Source of the DNA: Actinomycetes bacterium
GTDB lineage: Bacteria > Actinomycetota > Acidimicrobiia > Acidimicrobiales > Microtrichaceae
NCBI GenBank assembly: GCA_030621865.1
Contig: JAUXGW010000007.1
Coordinates: 1-34,037 of the forward strand
Direction: 5' to 3'
DNA length: 34,037 nt
The translations under genes were made by a program, and so were the position numbers. Of this stretch, positions 17,155 to 24,218 are shown piece after piece. Numbering within the stretch: position 1 is the first letter of the stretch; every line of letters begins with the position of its first letter. The notes under the pieces are model-generated. The model did no database searches, was not told the origin of the DNA, and saw only the letters and a program-made list of their open reading frames with translations.

Positions 17155-17726
17155 GAATCAGACCCGGTTTCGGGAGAAGAAGTTGGGTTGGACACGACGG
17201 CAGCTTTGATCAGGCTGGCTCCCTCGAGACCCCAGTCTTCGCCACCGCTGTGTCGTTCTCGTTTCCAGATGGGCACCGTAGCCTTCACGGCGTCGATGCA
17301 GAAGCTCGCTGCGGAGAATGCATCCTTGCGGTGCGGGGAAGAGGCGCCCACGATCACCGCCGCTTCTCCCACTGGAACATCACCCACCCGATGGATCGCC
17401 ACCAGGGCCACCACGTCGGACCATCTCATCCGGGCTTCCGCCAGAACCTCGGCCAATCGCCTGAGGGCCTCCGACTCGTATGCCTCATATGTGAGCAGGT
17501 CGACACCTTCGCGGTCACCGGCATGATCCCTCGTGGTGCCCGTGAAGACCACGTTGGCTCCGCACCCCGGACGCACCAGGAACTCGTTCACATCGCCGAG
17601 ATGCAGTGGAGTCGCCGAAAGACCAAACCAGTCCGCTCCCTCCGGCGGCGTTAGTACCGCCGGAGCCAGTGCTGCTGGATCGAAAGAATTCCGCACGACC
17701 CAATGGTAGAGAATCCAGCCAATCAT
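17151..17726 (-). CDS. moaE: Molybdopterin synthase catalytic subunit (MoaE)
   Basis: 191 aa with the chosen start. The MoaE core begins near GCGANVVFTGTTRDHAGD, continues through LTYEAYESEA and ALVAIHRVGDVPVGEAAV, and ends with SSPHRKDAFSAASFCIDAVK, VPIWKRE and SGGEDW, the expected active-site region. MoaE uses thiocarboxylated MoaD to convert precursor Z (cPMP) to molybdopterin; no moaD is in the window. An N-terminal extension of about 50 residues contains a WILYHWVV hydrophobic patch. The ATG at 17726 is preferred because the further upstream sequence encodes a WTWPWTW artefact from a 12-bp duplication; the true start could be further inside. It overlaps the small membrane gene by ATGA. 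Confidence 0.88.
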   Translation of the reverse strand: MIGWILYHWVVRNSFDPAALAPAVLTPPEGADWFGLSATPLHLGDVNEFLVRPGCGANVVFTGTTRDHAGDREGVDLLTYEAYESEALRRLAEVLAEARMRWSDVVALVAIHRVGDVPVGEAAVIVGASSPHRKDAFSAASFCIDAVKATVPIWKRERHSGGEDWGLEGASLIKAAVVSNPTSSPETGSDS

Positions 17727-17741
17727 TGAGAATCCGGTCCC

Positions 17742-17765
17742 CCATGTCCACGGCCATGTCCACGG
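17742..17765. repeat. 12-bp tandem duplication upstream of moaE
   Basis: CCATGTCCACGG at 17742-17753 is repeated exactly at 17754-17765, in the short gap between the divergent moaE and HtrA-like genes. Confidence 0.85.
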
Positions 17766-17815
17766 CGAAGGCGCGCGCGGACCCAACCGGGCGACCCCGG
17801 AGTATCTTCTGACCG

Positions 17816-18649
17816 ATGACCGAATTCGAGGATCGAGACTCTGCGGGTGGCGACGAACCCGGATTGTGGGATGACCTCGACAATGAGGACAGTTGGCCCG
17901 ACGACGATCCGATGTGGCCAGCCGGAGACCCGCCGGCGCAGCGGACGTGGGTTCATCCCAGCGAAATGGGTCACACCAAACGAGTGGGGCATGACCGCAG
18001 ACGTTCCCGAAGGCTCCTGGTCGGGCTCATGGCGGTTGCGGTCGGGGCGTTGGGGGCCAGCTTCGTGGTGACCCGCACTCTGGGAAACAGTTCAGCCGGC
18101 GATGTCGCCACCGCGACCTCAACTCAACCGCACACGGTTCTGGTGGAGTCCATGGACGGGGAAAACACCGACGCGGGAACGGCCATCGTGATGGACGACG
18201 ACGGCCACATCGTGACCACAGCCACGGAAGTGGACGGATTGGCGAAGGTCCGGGTGCTGTGCGGGGACCACTACCGCAACGCACGGGTGATCGCCCACGA
18301 CGACGAGATGAACCTGGCGGTGATGCACCTTGACGACCCATACGGCACACCTCCGGCCATGGCCGAGGCCCGAACCGGAGATCCGGTGAACGTTGTGGCG
18401 ATGGTTGCCGGAGGTGGACGGGAAATGCGCCAAAGCACCGTCAGCGATGTTGACGCCACGATGGAGGGACCGAGTGGGTCCGAGATGGATGGGCTGGTCC
18501 AGATATCCCAACCGGGCCTGGCTGAGGGCGTCGTGACCAGTCCCGCCGGCGATGTGGTGGCAATCATGCTCGCCGAGAGAGACGGCGTGGGCATGGCCCT
18601 GCCAATTCAGGCGGCCATGAAACGGGCCAAGTCTCTCGTGCATCCGTGA
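17816..18649 (+). CDS. Membrane-anchored trypsin/HtrA-like protein lacking the catalytic triad
   Basis: 277 aa. An acidic N-terminus with a WVHPSEM motif (about 45-51) leads to a basic stretch and one transmembrane helix (about 67-86). An extracytoplasmic domain that reads as a chymotrypsin fold of the HtrA type follows. The fold landmarks are present but the triad is not: the usual TTAHVV is TTATEV (Thr137 at the His position), the usual TDLAVL is MNLAVM (Asn166 at the Asp position), and the GNSGGP loop is replaced around QPGLAEGVV (232-240), although the following GDVVAIM strand remains. It is therefore probably a non-enzymatic binding or regulatory protein. TATCTT lies 7 nt before the ATG and no ribosome site is seen. 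The triad alignment is by eye. Confidence 0.8.
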   Translation: MTEFEDRDSAGGDEPGLWDDLDNEDSWPDDDPMWPAGDPPAQRTWVHPSEMGHTKRVGHDRRRSRRLLVGLMAVAVGALGASFVVTRTLGNSSAGDVATATSTQPHTVLVESMDGENTDAGTAIVMDDDGHIVTTATEVDGLAKVRVLCGDHYRNARVIAHDDEMNLAVMHLDDPYGTPPAMAEARTGDPVNVVAMVAGGGREMRQSTVSDVDATMEGPSGSEMDGLVQISQPGLAEGVVTSPAGDVVAIMLAERDGVGMALPIQAAMKRAKSLVHP

Positions 18650-18720
18650 AACCTCAGTGCGATCCCTGAAACATCAGTGCATCCCTGAAACATCAGTGCG
18701 ATCCCTGAAACCTCAGTGCA
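18642..18720. repeat. Four-copy tandem repeat of a 19-20 bp unit
   Basis: Units at 18642-18661, 18662-18680, 18681-18700 and 18701-18720 follow ATCC(C/G)TGAAAC(A/C)TCAGTGC plus one variable base. The first copy contains the stop codon of the HtrA-like gene. No spacers separate the copies. Confidence 0.9.
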
Positions 18721-18763
18721 GCCGATCAGGAATGTGGACCCCAGCAGGCGTACCATTCACGGT

Positions 18764-20065
18764 GTGAGTGATGGACCAGAAGGTTTTCCCGGCGATGAAG
18801 ACCCGATGAAGGCGATGTCGGACATGTTCGGTGACCTGAGCCGAATGCTCGGCAACTCCAACGAGTGGGATTCGGCTGCACAGATTGCCGCGAGCGTGGC
18901 CAATGAGGGACAAACCGAGGTCAACGTCGAACCCGCTGACCGCATCGAAATCGAACAAATTGCCAGAGCTGCAGAGATCCACCTGGAAGGCACGGCGGAG
19001 GTGAACATTCCGGGCGGGTTCGCCGTGGAGGCCATCAATCGGACTCAGTGGTCCAAGCGCTTCCTCGATGACCACAAACCGTTGTTGACGGGGATCGCCG
19101 ATTCGCTCGGAGGTGGACTGTCCGCCGGCTTCGCGGAACTCGGCGACATGGATGATCCCAGCGATGAGGGAGTGTCAATACCCGGAATGGAGGGCATGGG
19201 TGCAGTTCCTCCGGACATGATTCGCCAGGTGATGAAGATGATGGGGCCGATGCTGCTTCAGATGATGGCCGGCTCCACCTCCGGTCACCTGGCGGCCCGA
19301 ACCCTCGGTCACTACGAACTTCCACTGCCACGCCCGATCACGCAACCGTCCACCATGGTGCTCGACAACGTCGACTCATTTGCCCGCGATTGGGAACTTC
19401 CCGTGGAAGGCATTCGGTTCTGGGTGCTGCTTTCTGATGGCGCCCACAAGTCGGTTCTCGGCATTCCGCACGTGGCGGAGCGAATCAATTCCCTCGTCAT
19501 GAACTACACGGAGTCGTTCGCCACCGATCCGGCCGTGATCGAGAGACAGGCCCGCGAACTCGGACTGGACGACTTGATGGGTCCTTCGATGGGCGACATG
19601 GACGCCATCGCGCAACTGGCGGGCAACCCTGACGCCGTACTCGGAGCGATGCAATCGGACCGCCAGCGTGCGATCATCCCGGAACTTGTGGCGCTTTCGG
19701 CGGTGGTCAGTGGCTGGGTTGACCATGTTCTCGACAAGGTTGGGGCGCCAATGATCTCTGAATACCCGGCGATCACCGAGGCGCTCCGCAGGAGAAGGGT
19801 CGAAGCCGGGCCACAGACCCGATTCGTGGAGCGACTGTTCGGACTCGAACTCTCCCAGGCTGCATTCGACCGGGGAGCCTCCTTCATCGGTGGCGTGATC
19901 GAGCGGTCAGACGACTCAGCGCTCAAGACCCTCTGGTCGGCACCGGAGAACTTGCCGACTGCCACCGAACTGGATGCCCCGGGACTCTGGATGGCAAGGG
20001 TCGGCCTCGAGTCGCGCGATCTACCGCTGGGCGACATCGAGATCCCCGACTCCCCGGACTTCTAG
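18764..20065 (+). CDS. DUF2342 zincin-family protein (F420-associated) without the HExxH motif
   Basis: 433 aa, matching the actinobacterial DUF2342 family, annotated as zinc-dependent metalloprotease or 'coenzyme F420 biosynthesis associated'. Family features are a short Gly/Pro-rich start (SDGPEGFPGDEDP), LGHYELPLPRP (181-191), RRVEAGPQTRFVERLFGLELSQAAFDRGASF in pieces, and WSAPENLPTATELDAPGLWMARV in pieces at the end. At the place I expect HE-x2-H there is SDGAH (224-228), and the later EGH-type motif reads SGW (316-318). Both putative metal-binding sites thus appear lost. GTG at 18764 is chosen because the family begins there, TACCAT lies 7 nt upstream, and the earlier GTG at 18716 lies in the tandem repeat. 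No F420 gene is nearby. Confidence 0.82.
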   Translation: MSDGPEGFPGDEDPMKAMSDMFGDLSRMLGNSNEWDSAAQIAASVANEGQTEVNVEPADRIEIEQIARAAEIHLEGTAEVNIPGGFAVEAINRTQWSKRFLDDHKPLLTGIADSLGGGLSAGFAELGDMDDPSDEGVSIPGMEGMGAVPPDMIRQVMKMMGPMLLQMMAGSTSGHLAARTLGHYELPLPRPITQPSTMVLDNVDSFARDWELPVEGIRFWVLLSDGAHKSVLGIPHVAERINSLVMNYTESFATDPAVIERQARELGLDDLMGPSMGDMDAIAQLAGNPDAVLGAMQSDRQRAIIPELVALSAVVSGWVDHVLDKVGAPMISEYPAITEALRRRRVEAGPQTRFVERLFGLELSQAAFDRGASFIGGVIERSDDSALKTLWSAPENLPTATELDAPGLWMARVGLESRDLPLGDIEIPDSPDF

Positions 20066-20109
20066 CTCACCTCCGGGCACGCCCCGACAGGAGCGACGCT
20101 CCTCACGCC

Positions 20110-20176
20110 CAGTGACTCCCACGCCTCAGTGACTCCCACGCCTCGGTGACTCCAAGGCTCCGTGACTGCCACGCCT
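20110..20176. repeat. Four-copy tandem repeat of a 16-17 bp unit
   Basis: Units at 20110, 20127, 20144 and 20160 follow CAGTGACTCCCACGCCT; the first two are identical, the third is one base shorter, and a partial fifth begins at 20177. It starts 45 bp after the stop of the DUF2342 gene. Confidence 0.9.
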
Positions 20177-20202
20177 CAGTCCACGTTTCACCGTTTCCAC
20201 CG

Positions 20203-20250
20203 TTCTGTGATGGTCAGGTCGCGCATTTGCGCGACCTGACCATCACAGAA
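20203..20250. terminator. 23-bp perfect inverted repeat, possible bidirectional terminator
   Basis: The arm at 20203-20225 pairs without mismatch with 20228-20250 across a TT centre. As RNA this would be a hairpin of 22 pairs with an ATTT loop. It sits between convergent genes ending at 20065 (+) and 20277 (-). Neither flank has a T-run, so termination is inferred from position; a protein-binding palindrome is the alternative. Confidence 0.6.
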
Positions 20251-20276
20251 GCCCGCTTGGACTCCATCACCGCTTA

Positions 20277-21680
20277 TCAGCTCACCTTCTCCACGTTCGG
20301 GGGCATCCAGCTTCCATCAAGGATGGACTTCTCCGGCCAGTAGGCACGCAGGTACAGGGAGAACACTCCCTCGGGCGCTGGCAGCCAGTTCGATTCCTGC
20401 TCCTTGCCCGGTGACTTGGAGCCGGCATAGATCGTGAGAGACCCGTCGTCGTTGAGTTGCAGTGCCTTGTTCTTCGTGCCCAACGAGTAACGCTTCAACG
20501 AGTTCTGATGGAAGAAGTGTTCCTTGTTGTAGAGCGTCAGAGACCAGAACCCTCTGACCGGAGGCGTCTGGCCCTTCGGGAACCTGATCGTGTAGCTGTT
20601 GTTGCCGTCGAGTGTGTCGCCCGCGCTGTCGAGATCACGGAAGATGTACTTGGTCTCGAGCGGGGTGTTCTCCCACATGTTCGACTTCGAACTGGCGGTG
20701 CGATTGAGGTAATCGGTGCCCCATGCCGCGTTGTCCACCTGCGAAGTCCAGCCATTGCCGGCTGATCGGCCGACGTGTCGCCATAAAATCAGCGGATCGA
20801 TAATCGACTTCTCGGCGGCAACCGCTGTCGCTTTGAGCGTCTCCTGGATCTCTGGGTCCTTGGCCGCGGCATCCAGCACGCTGTTGATCCATCCATAGAG
20901 CGCTTCCTCACCCGGTAGCGGGGGCACTTCCTTCATTACGCTCGGCAACTGGTCGAAGAATTTCGCTGGATCCACCCATTTCATCTCAGCCGTGCCGCTC
21001 TCGGAGTCGCCCGGCTGCGAGACATGCGGAGTCTTTGTCCAATCGGTCGTCTTCACCTTCCCGTCGTATTTGGAGAGCTGGTAGACACCGATCTGGCTTA
21101 GCACCGGCTGGATGGCCTTCTTGTCTTCCGCTGTGGAGTCCATGAAGATACGCGGGACCGCGAATATCCTCCTTGTGGGGGACCGCAAAACAGCCGTAAC
21201 ACCGGCGGGAGTTTCGCCGTTCCAGTCCGGGCCGACCACCAAGTAGAAGCCAGCCTTGGTGCCGTAGGGCTTGCCGATCTTCGAGAATTCCGATGTGCGC
21301 TCGTCATAGACCGCATAGACCCAGAACCGATCCTTGAAGTCGGGAACCTGAAGGACAATCGGTTCGTCGCCCAGATCGCAGAAGCCGGTTCCGTAGACAA
21401 CGTCCTGATTGGGGCAGGCGATGGACTTCTCTTCCGGGCTGATGTAGTCGGTGAGCATCGGTATCGCGTTGTAGCCGATCGGCATCCCTCCAATCACGGA
21501 GGGCTCGGTGACCTTTCTGTACGCAGCAATCCGGTTGGACATGCTGACCAGCGGCCAGCCCCAGACGTAGGCAATCTGCCCAATCGCCTCAACGTACGCC
21601 TTGGTCATGTCATTGCCCGGTGGTGGGCCGGGAACTTCACCAGCTGCTGTTGGAGCCGGCACTTGCACGTTCTCACTCAT
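20277..21680 (-). CDS. DUF1254/DUF1214 domain protein
   Basis: 467 aa. The N-terminal half matches DUF1254 (YVEAIGQIAYVWGWPLVSMSN near residue 25, then CPNQDVVYGTGFCDLGDEP). The C-terminal half matches DUF1214 (GFWSLTLYNKEHFF, then DGSLTIYAGSKSPG and NWLPAPEGVFSLYLRAYWPE). These domains occur together in proteins of unknown biochemical role. No export signal is evident with this start. ATG at 21680 has GGAGA 6 nt upstream; the frame extends to 21782 but that part is Arg/Ser/Thr-rich with no ribosome site. It stands alone, with 232 bp before the MFS stop. Several A/T-ending codons (for example AAA, AAT) make its base use look slightly different from its neighbours, by eye only. Confidence 0.9.
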   Translation of the reverse strand: MSENVQVPAPTAAGEVPGPPPGNDMTKAYVEAIGQIAYVWGWPLVSMSNRIAAYRKVTEPSVIGGMPIGYNAIPMLTDYISPEEKSIACPNQDVVYGTGFCDLGDEPIVLQVPDFKDRFWVYAVYDERTSEFSKIGKPYGTKAGFYLVVGPDWNGETPAGVTAVLRSPTRRIFAVPRIFMDSTAEDKKAIQPVLSQIGVYQLSKYDGKVKTTDWTKTPHVSQPGDSESGTAEMKWVDPAKFFDQLPSVMKEVPPLPGEEALYGWINSVLDAAAKDPEIQETLKATAVAAEKSIIDPLILWRHVGRSAGNGWTSQVDNAAWGTDYLNRTASSKSNMWENTPLETKYIFRDLDSAGDTLDGNNSYTIRFPKGQTPPVRGFWSLTLYNKEHFFHQNSLKRYSLGTKNKALQLNDDGSLTIYAGSKSPGKEQESNWLPAPEGVFSLYLRAYWPEKSILDGSWMPPNVEKVS

Positions 21681-21912
21681 CGTGTTCTCCGTTGTAGGTG
21701 TTCTCGTCGACGTCCGCGCGTCACTCTGCCGATGTGTGACAGATGAGCGACGCGAGAGTCCGGTTCTGAACAATCGTCTCACTCACCTCGTTTCGCGACT
21801 ATCCGGAATCGGCACGTTTGGGACGCTGACACCTGCGTCAGGCGAGGGGGCGCGTCGATGGCAGCGCAGCCCCGACATTGGCGAGGCGAGTCCGATACTT
21901 CGACCTCGTTGC
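21681..21912. other. Non-coding gap upstream of the DUF1254 gene
   Basis: This 232-bp gap presumably contains the promoter of the DUF1254/DUF1214 gene. I see a short CTGAC/GTCAG inverted repeat near 21827-21842 but no convincing -35/-10 pair, RNA gene or small coding frame. Confidence 0.4.
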
Positions 21913-23376
21913 TCAGGCCTCGTCTGCAGGTCCCTCAGGGGGCTGCTCGGTCGGTGGCCGATCACCGGAGCGGGGCCGACGCTTCTTCGGGCGGGTACCC
22001 GGATGACCCTGGCGCTTCTTCAGCTGGTCCTTGAGCTTGCCGCCAACCTCTTTTGCTCCCGGCAACTTCGGTGGATGTTCACCTCTCTCGACGGCGCGCA
22101 TTCCGGCCAGGTAGAGCAGGCCGGCTGCGGCTGACACACAAGCCACCACGAGGCCACCGAGCTGTATCGGCATCGGAATGATCACCGGAACAACCGCCCC
22201 GGCGACCCAGGCCACCTGGAACCGGGACTCGAACCGGGCAAACGTCCGGCCGCGGTTGGCATCGGGAGCGTCTCGCTGCACAACGGCATCAAAGGCCTGC
22301 TTCCCGGCGGTGGATGCGGAGGCAATTCCGATCGCCAACAGCACAAGACCGAACAGACCACCGAACAGGAATCCTCCCACCCCGCCCAGAACCGCCACCA
22401 ACACCGAAGCCAACAGGAGTCGCTCCACAGCAAACCGATGGCGAAGGGCCGGGGCCAGCGCTGCTCCTCCCAGGCCGGCCGCCACCGTGGCCGCCACCAC
22501 GACACCGAAATGCCAGGTGGGCGGCGCGCCCGGTGGCGTGAGATCGGACAACTCGGCCGTGCCACCCAGTTCACCCGCCGCGAATCGGCCCATCACCTGA
22601 CCCGACCTTGAAATGAGGCCGGCTCCCCTGAGTGCGAAGGCGGTCATGAAGGTGACAAATCCCACCATCGCCCGGAGCGAACCCATGGTTGATCCAGCGG
22701 TGACAACCGCGGCGCTGCGGAGTTCGGCGGTTTCGTCAGCACCTGCAGGTTTCGCGGCCACGGTGGTCAACGGCACCCGAAACGCCGTCACGGAGGCAAG
22801 GGTAAAGGCGATCACGGCCAGAGCCATCGTGTATCCGGGTCCGATCAACATCGCAATCAAGCCGGGCAAACCGGCCGCGAATCCGGCCATTCCGGACAAC
22901 AGCTGGAGCTTGGAGTTGGCTTCAACCAACTCCTTGTCTCCCTTGGTCACGGTGGGGACAATTGCCGCCTTGGAGACCTGATACGTCTTGGCCAGGATCA
23001 GCATCAGGAAAGCTTCCGGGAACAACCAGAGACTCTCCGAAGCCACCGCCGGAATCATCAGCGCCGCCACCAGAACTCGCCCGATTGTGGAGCCGATCAG
23101 CATGAGGCGCCGGCCACCCCTGGCTCGATCCATGGCAGGACCGATCAACGGACCCACGACCGCAAACGGTGCCATGGTGAAGACCAGATAGAGCAGGATG
23201 CGCCATCTGGCTCCGGCCGGATCAACCGAAAAGAACAACGAACCGGCGAGGGCAATGGCCACCAGTGCGTCGCCACCAACGCCGAACACGTGAGTCACGG
23301 CCAATCGCCCGAACGGCGAGCGGGCATCTATCGGCCAGACCGTCTGGTTGCGCCGAGGTCTGCGGGACGGGCTCAC
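21913..23376 (-). CDS. Major facilitator superfamily transporter, substrate unknown
   Basis: 487 aa with about 10-12 hydrophobic helices. The first inter-helix loop, GPAMDRARGGRRLML near residues 78-92, fits the MFS loop 2-3 signature (G-x3-D-x-x-GRR). The second half carries a weaker counterpart at KQAFDAVVQRDAPDANRGRTFARFES, as in MFS proteins related to MFS_3/enterobactin exporters. The C-terminal about 60 residues are basic, Pro- and Arg-rich and cytoplasmic. The start is GTG at 23376 with no ribosome site, but TACGAT lies 6 nt upstream. It follows regX3 after 95 bp on the same strand and could be read with the phosphate block, although it appears to have its own -10. Confidence 0.88.
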   Translation of the reverse strand: MSPSRRPRRNQTVWPIDARSPFGRLAVTHVFGVGGDALVAIALAGSLFFSVDPAGARWRILLYLVFTMAPFAVVGPLIGPAMDRARGGRRLMLIGSTIGRVLVAALMIPAVASESLWLFPEAFLMLILAKTYQVSKAAIVPTVTKGDKELVEANSKLQLLSGMAGFAAGLPGLIAMLIGPGYTMALAVIAFTLASVTAFRVPLTTVAAKPAGADETAELRSAAVVTAGSTMGSLRAMVGFVTFMTAFALRGAGLISRSGQVMGRFAAGELGGTAELSDLTPPGAPPTWHFGVVVAATVAAGLGGAALAPALRHRFAVERLLLASVLVAVLGGVGGFLFGGLFGLVLLAIGIASASTAGKQAFDAVVQRDAPDANRGRTFARFESRFQVAWVAGAVVPVIIPMPIQLGGLVVACVSAAAGLLYLAGMRAVERGEHPPKLPGAKEVGGKLKDQLKKRQGHPGTRPKKRRPRSGDRPPTEQPPEGPADEA

Positions 23377-23409
23377 AGGTTCATCGTACGAGGCGGATCG
23401 GACACCGAT

Positions 23410-23457
23410 CCCTTCCGGGCGAGCGCCGCGTCTCCCTTCCGGGCGGGCGACGCGTCA
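23410..23457. repeat. 24-bp tandem duplication between regX3 and the MFS gene
   Basis: Two adjacent 24-bp units beginning CCCTTCCGGGCG at 23410 and 23434 differ at only three positions. They lie just upstream of the MFS gene's putative -10. Confidence 0.85.
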
Positions 23458-23471
23458 AAGGGTCCGGTTCG

Positions 23472-24218
23472 TCAATCGCCTGACGGCACGAACTTGTAAC
23501 CCAACCCGCGCACGGTCACGATTCTCCTCGGCTCCGAGGGCTTCTCCTCGATTCGGCCGCGGAGCCGTTTCACGTGAACGTCGAGGGTCTTGGTGTCACC
23601 CACGTAGTCGTGGCCCCAGACCCGGTCGATGAGCGTTGAACGAGTGAGCACATTTCCTGCGTTTTCGAGGAAGAGAGCCAGCAACTCGAACTCCTTCAGC
23701 GGAACGCCGACCGCGTTTCCGTCGAGGGTTACCTCGTGGCGATCGACATCGAGTTCGAGGTTGCCGTCCACGAAGACAATGTCGTCAGTCCGCTCGTCAG
23801 AAACATCCTCGGCCCCGGTCCCTCGACGAAGGACGGCGCGCATGCGAGCGACCAATTCCCTGAGTCGGTACGGCTTGGAAACGTAGTCATCGGCTCCGAC
23901 CTCCAGGCCGACCACCGTGTCGATCTCCTCGGAACGGGCCGTGACCATGATGATCGGAACTGAACTCTCCTTGCGGATCTCCCGACACACATCGATGCCT
24001 GAGAGCCTTGGCAGCATCACGTCCAGCAGGACGATGTCGGGAACGGAGGCCCGGAAACGGGCGAGACCCTCCACTCCATCGGGTGCCGATTCCACCCGGA
24101 AACCCTCGCGGGACAGTCCCACGGTCAGGGCGTCGACGAATGACGGCTCGTCCTCGACTATGAGCACCAGTGGCTTCGGGTTCGGTTGACCAGCAGCCAC
24201 TGATTGACCAGGTGTCAC
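23472..24218 (-). CDS. regX3: OmpR/PhoB-type response regulator, RegX3/PhoP-like
   Basis: 248 aa. The receiver domain shows acidic residues in VEDEPS (21-26), the phospho-acceptor Asp66 in VLLDVMLP, Thr in MVTARS, and Lys115 in SKPYR. A winged-helix DNA-binding domain follows (VPLKEFELLALFLENAGNVL, TKTLDVHVKRLRGRIE, VTVRGLGYKF). It is most likely the phosphate regulator, since it is the last gene of the pst-phoU-surE-senX3 run and a matching PHO box lies before pstS. GTG start at 24218 overlaps the kinase stop by GTGA. The symbol is by similarity to SenX3-RegX3; PhoB/PhoP would describe the same function. Confidence 0.93.
   Translation of the reverse strand: MTPGQSVAAGQPNPKPLVLIVEDEPSFVDALTVGLSREGFRVESAPDGVEGLARFRASVPDIVLLDVMLPRLSGIDVCREIRKESSVPIIMVTARSEEIDTVVGLEVGADDYVSKPYRLRELVARMRAVLRRGTGAEDVSDERTDDIVFVDGNLELDVDRHEVTLDGNAVGVPLKEFELLALFLENAGNVLTRSTLIDRVWGHDYVGDTKTLDVHVKRLRGRIEEKPSEPRRIVTVRGLGYKFVPSGD

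Larger units (their letters stand above)
20066..20276. other. Intergenic region with tandem repeats and a long perfect palindrome
   Basis: This 211-bp gap separates convergent genes. It holds the 17-bp tandem array (20110-20176) and the 23-bp inverted repeat (20203-20250). No coding frame here looks convincing; the frame starting at 20146 crosses both elements. Confidence 0.7.

Noticed and set aside
18642..18720. CRISPR array
   Set aside because: The units abut directly with no unique spacers, and no cas gene is in the window. It is a tandem repeat.
18716..18763. Upstream GTG start for the DUF2342 gene
   Set aside because: It lies inside the tandem repeat and adds residues the family lacks; GTG at 18764 gives the usual short SDGP start.
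20110..20176. CRISPR array or attachment site
   Set aside because: Contiguous imperfect copies without spacers, no integrase and no tRNA gene nearby.
20146..20343. Small + strand open frame across the palindrome
   Set aside because: It reads through the tandem repeat and both palindrome arms and ends inside the opposite-strand DUF1254 gene; no start signal.
21681..21782. Extended N-terminus of the DUF1254 protein
   Set aside because: Arg/Ser/Thr-rich translation with no ribosome site, while ATG at 21680 has one.
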